The notes under the pieces are model-generated. The model was not told where the DNA came from and searched no databases. It worked only from the letters and a program-made list of their open reading frames with translations. A program made the translations under genes and the position numbers. A stretch of DNA of 21,075 bases, taken from NCBI GenBank assembly GCA_903827735.1, contig CAIKJM010000436.1, positions 1 to 21,075 of the forward strand. Reading direction: 5' to 3'. Positions within the stretch are counted from its first letter, which is position 1; each line of letters begins with the position of its first letter. This DNA comes from an uncultured Rhodanobacter sp. (GTDB lineage: Bacteria; Pseudomonadota; Gammaproteobacteria; Xanthomonadales; Rhodanobacteraceae). Below are positions 14,822 to 21,075 of the stretch, piece by piece.

Positions 14822-15573
14822 GGCGCGTGTCCGCTTTGCCAGAGTTCCTCTAGCTTTATCTTGTCTCGCATCGTGTCCATCGGCTGCCAGAATCCGGCAT
14901 GCATGTAAGCGGAAATCTGGCCATCACGTGCGAGCGCTTCCAGTGGATCCCGTTCCCAGATGGTGGCGTCGTCCTTGATGTAATCGAGTACTTTGCGCTC
15001 AAGGATAAAGAAACCACCGTTTATCCATGAGCCGTCGCCGGAGGGTTTCTCCTCGAAGCGGGTGATCCGGTTGTCCTGGATGTCGATGGCACCGAAGCGC
15101 CCGGGCGGTTGCACCGCGCACATGGTGGCTAGTCCTGCGCGCGCTTTATGAAAAGCCAGTTGGGCCGTGATGTCGATGTCGGCAAGACCGTCCCCGTAGG
15201 TGAAACAAAACGTGTCGTCATCCAGATAATTCTGAACCCTTTTCAGTCGGCCTCCCGTCTGGGTCTGGTCTCCGGTATCCACCAAGGTGACCCGCCATGG
15301 CTCCGCGTGCTGGCGGTGAACCTCCATGCGGTTGTTGGCCAGGTCGAAGGTCACGTCCGAGGTGTGCAGAAAGTAATTGGCGAAATACTCTTTCACCATG
15401 TAGCCCTTGTAGCCCAGGCAAATGATGAAGTCGTTGATGCCGTGCTGCGAGTAGATCTTGAGAATATGCCAGAGCACAGGCTTGCCCCCGATGTCAATCA
15501 TCGGTTTTGGGCGCAGGGTTGTTTCTTCGCTGATACGCGTACCCATGCCGCCTGCAAGAATGACTGCTTTCAT
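14803..15573 (-). CDS. rfbF: Glucose-1-phosphate cytidylyltransferase
   Basis: A 256-aa enzyme making CDP-glucose from CTP and glucose-1-phosphate, the entry step of CDP-sugar pathways. The nucleotide-binding start is KAVILAGGMGTRISEETTLR followed by PKPM. ILKIYSQHGINDFIICLGYK, FCFTYGDGLADID, RFGAIDIQDNRITRFEEKP, GSWINGGFFILER and the end GFWQPMDTMRDKIKLEELW match RfbF over its full, normal length. It is the first gene of the tight nine-gene operon. The 108 bases upstream separate it from the GT-C gene and could hold a promoter, though I see no clear one. A nine-codon open frame (15570-15599) ends on its start codon. Confidence 0.95.
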   Translation of the reverse strand: MKAVILAGGMGTRISEETTLRPKPMIDIGGKPVLWHILKIYSQHGINDFIICLGYKGYMVKEYFANYFLHTSDVTFDLANNRMEVHRQHAEPWRVTLVDTGDQTQTGGRLKRVQNYLDDDTFCFTYGDGLADIDITAQLAFHKARAGLATMCAVQPPGRFGAIDIQDNRITRFEEKPSGDGSWINGGFFILERKVLDYIKDDATIWERDPLEALARDGQISAYMHAGFWQPMDTMRDKIKLEELWQSGHAPWKVWP

Positions 15574-15599
15574 TGTTGTCTCTCGTCCAGCGCGCTCAT
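15570..15599 (-). other. Possible nine-codon upstream reading frame overlapping the rfbF start
   Basis: Reads MSALDERQQ and stops with a TGA that overlaps the rfbF ATG (ATGA). An AGG lies about nine bases upstream of its ATG. It could couple translation into rfbF, or be a chance frame; there is no run of a regulatory amino acid. Confidence 0.2.
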
Positions 15600-15681
15600 G
15601 GGTCGAACCTGATGCTGAAGGATAAATGGTTGGCGCAAGAAAGTTTGCTGTGCGAGCCTTTTTCCATCAGGCAGATGCAGA

Positions 15682-17817
15682 TTATTTGAGGCCTGGCAGC
15701 GCCTGCAATTCCATCAGGTTGTCATCCAGACGGCCCCCGAGGTTCAGTGCTTTCAATCGGCTGATTGCCACCAGTGCTTTGGCTTTTTGGCCCTGTGCCG
15801 CCAGCATTCTGATCAAGGTGATCTGGTAGGCGGGTTCAGCCGGGCTTGCCGCCACGGCTTGCTCCGTCAGATGCTCGCCGAGCGTGTGGTTTTCGAGCAC
15901 ATTCCACGCGTAGTCACCGTAGCTGGCGAACAGCCTTGCATCGGGCTGCGGGTGGGACAACGCGGCATTGAACGCTTCTATCATTTTATTTTGCGGCAAG
16001 TCGCATTCACGTTCGCGTGCGCACTGGGTCAGCGCACTCAACGAACTTTCGTCCTGCACGCCCGGCTTGCGCACCGTCAGCTTGGCTATCAGGCTTTGCC
16101 ACCACGCGGCTTTCAGCGGCAGGTGCATCCTGGAGTTCATAAAGAGCAGCGCCTGCTGCGGCAAGATCGAGGATTCGGGAAAATCCGCGGCCTTTTCCAA
16201 GGGCGCATAAGCCAACTGGGTGTATGGCGAAGCGGGGTCGTAGTGCGAATAGATGATGTAGGTGCGGCCCAGTTCATACTGCGCGCGCGGCGACTCGGGT
16301 GCGCGTGCCGCCAGCTCTTGTGCCAGTCTCAGCGGATCACCCCACGCATATGCTGTGATCGCGGTCAGCGTGGCCCAGCACAGCAGCAATCCCGCCAGCA
16401 AAACGTATCTAGGTCGTGCAAGCGGAAACGATCGAGGCACCGCCAGCAGAGGCACGACGGCCAGCAACAAGCCGAAGCTGGCAAAGTAGTTTCGATGCTC
16501 GTAGATCAGTTCCAGTTGCAGGATGGTGCCGGTCAGCAGCTGGCAGCCGAGGAACAGCGCGATGCCCAGCGCGGCCAGCGGACGTCGTGCGCGCAGCCAG
16601 AAAATCAGCATCACCAGCGCGGCCAGCAATAACAGGCTGGCCAGCGTGCTCCACGGCGTCAGCAGTCCTGTGGAGATGCGGAAGTCGTCGTGATAGAAAG
16701 ACAGCGCATCCGGTGTTGGCAGCAACGTCCAGCGGATGTAATCCACCACGATGCGCGATTCACTGAGCAGGCGCGTGCCCATGGTGAAGTCGCGGCTGGC
16801 CCAAGCTGCTGGTTTCAGGAGGCCGGGGACGAGCCATGTCAGGCCGAGGATCATCGGCAGCACCAGCACGACCAAGAACAGGGTGATGACACGCCAGTCG
16901 ATTGCTTGCCGATCTACCTCACACGTCAAAGTGATAGGGAGTTCCCGCTCGGAGGGAGCGGACGGGTACGCGCTCGCGGCCACGTTTTCCGATCGCCGGA
17001 AACGGCCCCCATTGTTTCGCGAGCTCGGTTTGCGCCAGCGGAATAGTGCCCATTCGACCAGCAGCGCATAAAGCGGCAGCATCACCGCGGTTTCTTTGGC
17101 CAGCAGCCCGATCGCGGTGGGCACGGTGACGCTGACCAGGCACAGAATGAAGCCACGCGTGCCAAATGAACGCCCAGCAAGCTCTGGCGAAAAGGTGCTG
17201 GCGTTTGCGGCAAGCATTCGCTGCCGCCCGACGACATAGCCGATCAGTCCAAGCAGCACGAACACGTTTGCCATGCTCTCCATGCGCTGCACCACATACA
17301 ACACGGCAGTGAGGTTGATTGGCAGCAGCACCCAGCCGGCAGCAATCAGTGCGGCGACAACGCCGGGTCGCCTTTGCTCCGTAGGAGCGCACCCTGTGCG
17401 CGACAGCTCTTTTTCCCATCCTGGCAATGATTCATCGCGCACAGGGTGTGCTCCTACACCAGCGGAGCGCAGCAGCAGCCGCGCCAGCACAAATACCAGC
17501 AGCCCGTTCAACAGATGAATGACCAGATTGGTCAGCTTCATCGCGTACGGATCGAGCCCGCTGGCGAGGAAATTGGCGGCGAAACTCAGCGACGCCAGCG
17601 GGCGCTTGAATTCGCTGGCGGGCGACGACAGCGCAGCACTTACCAGCGAAGCAACGCTGATGTTGCTCGGCTGTACCTCATGGTTGTCGACGATATTGGG
17701 ATAGTCGTCGAACAGCCAGCTGCCGTGGAGGCCCGGCCAGTAAACGGCGGTGACCAGCATCACTGCAAAAAGCAGCAGCACACAGCCGCGAAAGCGGCGA
17801 AACCCATCACGGATCAT
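15682..17817 (-). CDS. Polytopic GT-C glycosyltransferase-like protein with TPR-like C-terminus (711 aa), candidate pilin glycosyltransferase
   Basis: Residues 1-510 are a multi-pass membrane region (about 10 or more helices) and the rest is soluble and TPR-like. Features shared with TMTC/PMT-type GT-C enzymes are the acidic pair in the first periplasmic loop (GSWLFDDYPN, D37-D38), FKRPLASLSFAANFL, LTNLVIHLLNGLL, LAKETAVMLPLYAL, YHDDF and YEHRNYFASFGLLLA. Such enzymes use polyprenyl-phosphate sugars to modify secreted proteins. The ATG at 17817 is 150 bases after a pilin gene, and a paralogue (673 aa) follows the other pilin, so a role in pilin glycosylation is inferred. Two loops are longer than in the paralogue: one encodes a REPIN-like repeat (17381-17457) and one holds two small inverted repeats (16945-17004). 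It could instead be a TPR membrane protein of other function. No biochemical precedent is claimed. Confidence 0.8.
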   Translation of the reverse strand: MIRDGFRRFRGCVLLLFAVMLVTAVYWPGLHGSWLFDDYPNIVDNHEVQPSNISVASLVSAALSSPASEFKRPLASLSFAANFLASGLDPYAMKLTNLVIHLLNGLLVFVLARLLLRSAGVGAHPVRDESLPGWEKELSRTGCAPTEQRRPGVVAALIAAGWVLLPINLTAVLYVVQRMESMANVFVLLGLIGYVVGRQRMLAANASTFSPELAGRSFGTRGFILCLVSVTVPTAIGLLAKETAVMLPLYALLVEWALFRWRKPSSRNNGGRFRRSENVAASAYPSAPSERELPITLTCEVDRQAIDWRVITLFLVVLVLPMILGLTWLVPGLLKPAAWASRDFTMGTRLLSESRIVVDYIRWTLLPTPDALSFYHDDFRISTGLLTPWSTLASLLLLAALVMLIFWLRARRPLAALGIALFLGCQLLTGTILQLELIYEHRNYFASFGLLLAVVPLLAVPRSFPLARPRYVLLAGLLLCWATLTAITAYAWGDPLRLAQELAARAPESPRAQYELGRTYIIYSHYDPASPYTQLAYAPLEKAADFPESSILPQQALLFMNSRMHLPLKAAWWQSLIAKLTVRKPGVQDESSLSALTQCARERECDLPQNKMIEAFNAALSHPQPDARLFASYGDYAWNVLENHTLGEHLTEQAVAASPAEPAYQITLIRMLAAQGQKAKALVAISRLKALNLGGRLDDNLMELQALPGLK
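16945..17004. repeat. Two adjacent small hairpins within an extended loop of the 711-aa GT-C gene
   Basis: CCGCTC-GGAGG-GAGCGG (16945-16961) is a perfect 6-bp stem. CGTTTTCCG and CGGAAACG (16983-16991 and 16997-17004) form a second, near-perfect dyad. They lie in codons for a loop of about 50 residues that is about 16 residues in the paralogue. A second inserted dispersed element is possible; the family is not recognised. Confidence 0.35.
17381..17457. repeat. REPIN-like pair of inverted REP sequences inside a coding region
   Basis: Two 23-base arms at 17381-17403 and 17435-17457 are inverted copies with one mismatch. The left arm begins GTAGGAGCGCACCC and each arm is itself palindromic around GCGCAC/GTGCGC. 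A 31-base spacer separates them, which is the layout of REPIN/BIME doublets mobilised by RAYT transposases. It is translated in frame in the 711-aa GT-C protein as a loop including GAHPVRDES and ELSRTGCAPTE. These elements are normally extragenic. Confidence 0.85.
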
Positions 17818-17967
17818 TCAATCATTTCCGCCGCGGCCTTCGCAGACGCATACAGGGAACCGCAACGACGGCGCCATCAAGCAGGCTCATGGCCACAAAG
17901 CGACTCGCGGTGTACCGGCGCACAAGCCGAATTCTCTGTCATATGGCTCACCCGTTTGCTGACGATA

Positions 17968-18483
17968 TCAGGACGAACGCGCTGCGGGCACACTCGCCGC
18001 GCTCTTCCCGCCGGAGGGTGGTGCAACGGGGGCCGATGCTGCATTTTCAGTACGGCAGTTGCCCGGAACCATGTCCATGTCACCAGCAGCCACGCTGCAG
18101 CTCCAGTTGAGGATGCCGGCGTTCCCTGCGGCTGAACCTTGTGCGGGAACAAGCACGAGGACAGGGTCAGGCGTGGCGCCGGTGTCCTTTGTCGTCAACG
18201 TGATGCGGCCGCCATCGGCTATATCGATGTGTGCCACATACGGACTGGTGATGGCGGCTGAGTTGTAGCCCAGTTCGCTCGTTTTGACGTTAGCCAATCC
18301 TCCGTGCACCGTGGCGGACTCCATCACCACGAGCTTGGCCGCGTCGGCGGCCTTGAGGGCTGTATCGACGCGCGCAGCACTTTCGTGCTGACGCCATGCA
18401 GGAACGGCAATCGCGGCCACCAGAACGAGTATGGCGATGACGATGATGACAGTGATGGTGGAAATGCCTCGTTGTGTGGACAT
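17968..18483 (-). CDS. Type IV pilin-like protein with atypical N-terminus and Ser/Ala/Pro-rich tail
   Basis: A 171-aa prepilin. The six-residue leader MSTQRG ends in the Gly expected at the PilD cleavage site, and the mature protein begins ISTITVIIVIAILVLVAAIA, the hydrophobic assembly helix, ending VPAWRQHESAARV. The fifth mature residue is Thr instead of the conserved Glu, and residue 1 is Ile instead of Phe. A C-terminal disulfide loop is formed by C129 (NWSC) and C143 (PGNC), as in PilA. It is followed by an unusual 28-residue tail rich in Ala, Ser and Pro that ends in Ser-Ser. The ATG at 18483 is chosen because it gives a normal leader; the open frame extends to 18597 with a non-pilin sequence. 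GGAAC lies upstream as a weak Shine-Dalgarno. The next gene downstream is a GT-C protein. It may be a second major pilin, a modified minor pilin or a glycan-bearing subunit. Confidence 0.85.
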   Translation of the reverse strand: MSTQRGISTITVIIVIAILVLVAAIAVPAWRQHESAARVDTALKAADAAKLVVMESATVHGGLANVKTSELGYNSAAITSPYVAHIDIADGGRITLTTKDTGATPDPVLVLVPAQGSAAGNAGILNWSCSVAAGDMDMVPGNCRTENAASAPVAPPSGGKSAASVPAARSS

Positions 18484-18509
18484 GAGCGAGTTCCATGGCG
18501 TGGGAGAAG

Positions 18510-18537
18510 AAAAAAGGTAGGCCAGCTGAGTGCTGGC
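18510..18537 (-). terminator. Intrinsic terminator or attenuator in the leader of the second pilin gene
   Basis: On the minus strand GCCAGC-ACTCA-GCTGGC makes a perfect 6-bp stem, followed after five bases (CTACC) by six T. It lies between the 673-aa GT-C gene and the pilin, ending only 26 bases before the pilin ATG. The stem is short and the T-run is offset, so termination would be partial. Confidence 0.45.
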
Positions 18538-18673
18538 GGTGCTGCAGGCGTTTGCTTCACAGAACGACATATTATCTGCAGCGTCGGAGCCGAGCATAGA
18601 CGCATGCCGGTCCAGCTGCCATATCCGATCGCATTAGTGGATTCACGCGTCGCGTGGAAGTCGAGGTTTGGAT

Positions 18674-20695
18674 CTATGGCGTGTGCGTGGTCGCCGTGGC
18701 GGGCATCGCCTTGACGGCTGGCACGCGCGCCTTTTTCTGCTGTTCGAGCAATTGGATATCGCTGTCGTTGATGGCGCGGTCGTTCACCAACAGCCGCCGC
18801 AGCAGCGGCAAGCGGCTGTAGTCCGTATCTTGCAGCGTTTTGATCGCCTGATCGTACAGCCCGGCGCTCGCCAGGTACTTGGCCTGCAGGCGCGGAATTT
18901 CCGCGTCGGGATCAACTGCGTATGCGGCGTCAAGCTCGCGGATGGCATTGCCCAGGTTGCCTTCGGCAACCGCGAGCAAATGCAATTGGTAGTGCGTATA
19001 ACCGCTGGCTATGCCCGCGTAGTGAGGATTGGCAAGCAGTGCTTGCGCAAGTGCACGCCACTGTGTGGTTCCCAAGGCAGCACAGCGCTGGTTTGTGGCC
19101 GTCAGCCGCAGATTTTCCAAATTCTCGAAACCGCCGCGGTCGAACGGTGCGCTTCGCAGCATCGTGGCCAAAGCCTGCACCTTTGATGGGGTCAGCGTCC
19201 CTTGCATGCACTCAAGATAGACCAGGTTTTCTGCCACACCAGTATTGTTCGGAAACTTCTCCTGTACCCGTTCAAAAACCGACAGCGCGGTGGCGATCTG
19301 GCCATGGTGATAAAGGCGGTCGGCTAACGCCGTTTGCGCACGGATGGAATCGGGCTGCTGGGCAGCCCATGCTAAGGACAGTCGATCTGCCGATCCATAC
19401 ACATTAGTAGTGAGCGAGGTTGTTACAGCACACGCAGCCAGCCACAACGCCGCCAAGCCGAGCAGACGCTTTCGCGATACCGGTTTGGCAACGCGCGAAA
19501 GTCCAATGGCGATGGCGATGAACGGCCCGATGACGGGCACGTAGTTGCGATGCTCGAAATACAGCTCCAGCATCACCGTACTGCTTTCCAGCAGCTGACC
19601 ACCCAAATACCACAGTATCGCCATTGCCAGCAGCGGCCAGCGCCGGCGCGCGATAAAACCGACTGCCGCAGCACCCAGCACGCCTCCCATCGAAAAAAAC
19701 GTGGACCACGGCGACAGCAGACTGCGCGAAACGAGATAGTCGTCGTGAAACATTCCGTATAGGCCGAAACGCGGCAGAAAAATGTCGCGGAGGTAACCGA
19801 AGAGGATGCGCGGTTCGGTCAGCAGCCTTTCGCCCAGCGTGAAATCGCGCGTATTGCTGGCTTGGGAAAATTGCAGAGCGCTGAAGAGCAGATAGGCAAA
19901 CAGGAACAACACAGGCGGCCAGATCAGCAGCCGGCGCCACCATTGAAGGTAGCGCGGCAAACGGGTGACGGACGCGCGCAGCAGCGTGGCGTCTAGCACC
20001 AATGCATATAGCGGCAGCAGCAGACCGTTTTCTTTGCTCAGGAACGCGAGCAACATGCACGCGCCAAGACCAAGCGCCATCCATACGCCACGCCGACGCG
20101 CCAGCGCGTTTTCGGCCAACAGGCCGTGCAGATAAGCGAGCAGGCCCAGCAACGTGAACAATGACATCAGCAGCGTCATGCGCTGCACCACCATCATCAC
20201 ACCGGATATATGGATCGGATTGAGCAGCCATGCCGCGGTAGCCAACAGCGCGGCGATGCCGACCGTTCTGGCTGCACTCGCTTCATCCCGGCTGTGCGCA
20301 CCGGCGTAATGGCGGGCGAGTACTGTTGCTAGTCGATACACCAGCGCCCCGCACAGCAGATGCAGGCCCAGGTTGATCAGCTTGAAGGGAAAGGGATGAT
20401 CAGGCCAGGATGCTTTCTGCGGTAGAAAGCTAAGCATCGCCAGCGGGCGTCCGGGGAAGCTGCGCGGCTGCGACAGGTAGATGCCTAGGTCTCGCCAGCT
20501 AGCTACGTGATCGATACTGGCCAAGGCTGCCAGATTGGGAAAGTCGTCGAACAGGAACGGGCCATACATTCCTGGCATATACACGATGGCGCATACGGCT
20601 AACAGCGAGATCAAAAGGACAGCGAAACGGTTTCTTGCAAACATCGCACACCAGGATGGTGGGTATACATAAGGACGGCGGAAAAGCATGATCAT
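18674..20695 (-). CDS. Polytopic GT-C glycosyltransferase-like protein with TPR-like C-terminus (673 aa), candidate pilin glycosyltransferase
   Basis: Paralogue of the 711-aa protein. The first helix (about 22-40) leads to the acidic pair D50-D51 in GPFLFDDFPN, the usual GT-C catalytic position. GRPLAMLSFLPQ, LINLGLHLLCGALVYRL, LSKENGLLLPLYALVLD, MFHDDYLVSRSLLSPWSTFF and LYFEHRNYVPVIGPFIAIAI follow in the same order as in the partner. From about residue 445 the protein is soluble, with TPR-like units (IRAQTALADRLYHHGQIATA; YQLHLLAVAEGNLGNAIREL; LQAKYLASAGLYDQAIKTLQ). The ATG at 20695 is three bases after the pilA stop, so translation is probably coupled, like the pilA-tfpO pair of Pseudomonas, although this enzyme is not a TfpO/PglL-type O-antigen ligase homologue as far as I can see. 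A later start (20644) is possible. Function as a pilin glycosyltransferase is inferred from fold signs and position. Confidence 0.82.
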   Translation of the reverse strand: MIMLFRRPYVYPPSWCAMFARNRFAVLLISLLAVCAIVYMPGMYGPFLFDDFPNLAALASIDHVASWRDLGIYLSQPRSFPGRPLAMLSFLPQKASWPDHPFPFKLINLGLHLLCGALVYRLATVLARHYAGAHSRDEASAARTVGIAALLATAAWLLNPIHISGVMMVVQRMTLLMSLFTLLGLLAYLHGLLAENALARRRGVWMALGLGACMLLAFLSKENGLLLPLYALVLDATLLRASVTRLPRYLQWWRRLLIWPPVLFLFAYLLFSALQFSQASNTRDFTLGERLLTEPRILFGYLRDIFLPRFGLYGMFHDDYLVSRSLLSPWSTFFSMGGVLGAAAVGFIARRRWPLLAMAILWYLGGQLLESSTVMLELYFEHRNYVPVIGPFIAIAIGLSRVAKPVSRKRLLGLAALWLAACAVTTSLTTNVYGSADRLSLAWAAQQPDSIRAQTALADRLYHHGQIATALSVFERVQEKFPNNTGVAENLVYLECMQGTLTPSKVQALATMLRSAPFDRGGFENLENLRLTATNQRCAALGTTQWRALAQALLANPHYAGIASGYTHYQLHLLAVAEGNLGNAIRELDAAYAVDPDAEIPRLQAKYLASAGLYDQAIKTLQDTDYSRLPLLRRLLVNDRAINDSDIQLLEQQKKARVPAVKAMPATATTHTP

Positions 20696-20698
20696 GCT

Positions 20699-21075
20699 CT
20701 AGCGACAGGCTATCGGAACATATTTTGGAAGGACGTTGCTACTGCAAATCCATTGCGTTGTGCCAGCAGTCTGCCCGTTTGTTTCCAGAGTGACAGTTTT
20801 GCCGCGTAGCGGCGGCGATATCGTCGTCTGGAGCATGTAGGCAGTGATTACGCAATTATCGGCATCTGTCGTCACTGCTACTCGAGAGACATATCGTCCC
20901 CTGTAGCTGGTACCAGGACTGAACGCTCCGTTACCCAGAGTAGGGCAGGAACCGTTCAAGACGTAATATTCTCCGACATCCGTTTTCAGCCCGTCGGCGA
21001 TTCCGATGGCCTCGGTTAGCTGAGCTTTGGCAACGGAGTCCTGGTAAACGCTGAGTGCCAGTGCCACGAGTATGC
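20699..21075 (-). CDS. pilA: Type IV major pilin PilA-like, 3' part (5' end beyond the right edge)
   Basis: Reads from the edge as ILVALALSVYQDSVAKAQLT, the end of the pilin hydrophobic helix and the start of the alpha-1 region, then GLKTDVGEYYVLNG, a stretch typical of PilA in Xanthomonadales and Pseudomonas. Four Cys are present: GSC, DNC, and the terminal pair in WICSSNVLPKYVPIAC, the classic disulfide-bounded loop. The leader and the first 15 or so mature residues are outside the window. No Ser-rich tail is present, in contrast to the second pilin. It is followed three bases later by a GT-C gene. It is pilin for certain; whether it is the major subunit is likely but not shown. Confidence 0.9.
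   Translation of the reverse strand, partial: ILVALALSVYQDSVAKAQLTEAIGIADGLKTDVGEYYVLNGSCPTLGNGAFSPGTSYRGRYVSRVAVTTDADNCVITAYMLQTTISPPLRGKTVTLETNGQTAGTTQWICSSNVLPKYVPIACR

Noticed and set aside
13176..15573. A dTDP-rhamnose (rmlABCD) operon
   Set aside because: Only an RmlC-like epimerase is present; the nucleotidyltransferase and dehydratase carry RfbF and RfbG motifs, not RmlA and RmlB, and there is no RmlD.
15787..16632. A 281-codon plus-strand open frame opposite the 711-aa GT-C gene
   Set aside because: Shadow frame with a Gln/Arg-rich translation and no recognisable domain; the minus-strand frame has membrane segments and motifs shared with its paralogue.
17381..17457. Intrinsic terminator or CRISPR repeat
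   Set aside because: There are only two inverted palindromic arms with no regular spacer series, and they lie within an open coding frame.
18484..18597. Upstream extension of the second pilin to a start at 18597
   Set aside because: It would put 38 non-pilin residues before a normal short prepilin leader and would cover the terminator-like hairpin.

Overview
The window looks like a gammaproteobacterial chromosome, most likely Xanthomonadales (Rhodanobacter/Dyella/Luteibacter-like). The reasons are high GC in most genes, a pilB-pilC pair next to pilA-type pilins, and a palindromic repeat that begins GTAGGAGCGCAC, similar to REP elements I associate with this group and with pseudomonads. The genus is an inference. 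The locus reads as a type IV pilus cluster into which a sugar-synthesis and pilin-modification island has been built.

Left end (1-2344, minus strand): the 5' part of pilC, and pilB. pilB is split by one extra base in a run of six G (plus strand, 1774-1779). Removing one base restores a normal 573-residue PilB.

Left-centre (2345-7117, mixed strands): four glycosyltransferases. A DPM1-like GT2 with two C-terminal membrane helices overlaps a GT4 (both +). A second GT4 (-) and a soluble GT2 (+) follow. A DPM1-like enzyme would be expected to make a polyprenyl-phosphate sugar.

Centre (7141-15573, minus strand): one tight, mostly overlapping operon. In transcription order it encodes glucose-1-phosphate cytidylyltransferase (rfbF), CDP-glucose 4,6-dehydratase (rfbG), an RmlC-like epimerase, a TylC3-like C-methyltransferase, a DegT-family aminotransferase, a PurN-like formyltransferase, a WbqC-like protein, a CmcI-like methyltransferase and a Wzx-type flippase. 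The first six genes are in plausible reaction order and predict a CDP-linked, C3-methyl-branched 4-formamido-4,6-dideoxyhexose. The stretch from about 9480 to 10900 is much AT-richer than its surroundings and was probably acquired separately.

Right end (15682-21075, minus strand): two pilin genes, each followed by a large polytopic GT-C protein of TMTC/PMT-like architecture with a TPR-like C-terminus. The order is pilA (partial) then GT-C of 673 aa, then a second unusual pilin then GT-C of 711 aa. The second pilin lacks the conserved Glu5 and has a Ser/Ala/Pro-rich tail ending in Ser-Ser. The 711-aa GT-C gene carries a REPIN-like inverted repeat inside its reading frame.

Working model (inference): the central operon and the glycosyltransferases make a rare activated sugar, which is moved across the inner membrane on a lipid carrier and attached by the GT-C enzymes to pilins. 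The paired pilin/GT-C layout suggests that each enzyme is dedicated to its own pilin. No tRNA, rRNA, CRISPR array, transposase or integrase was seen.
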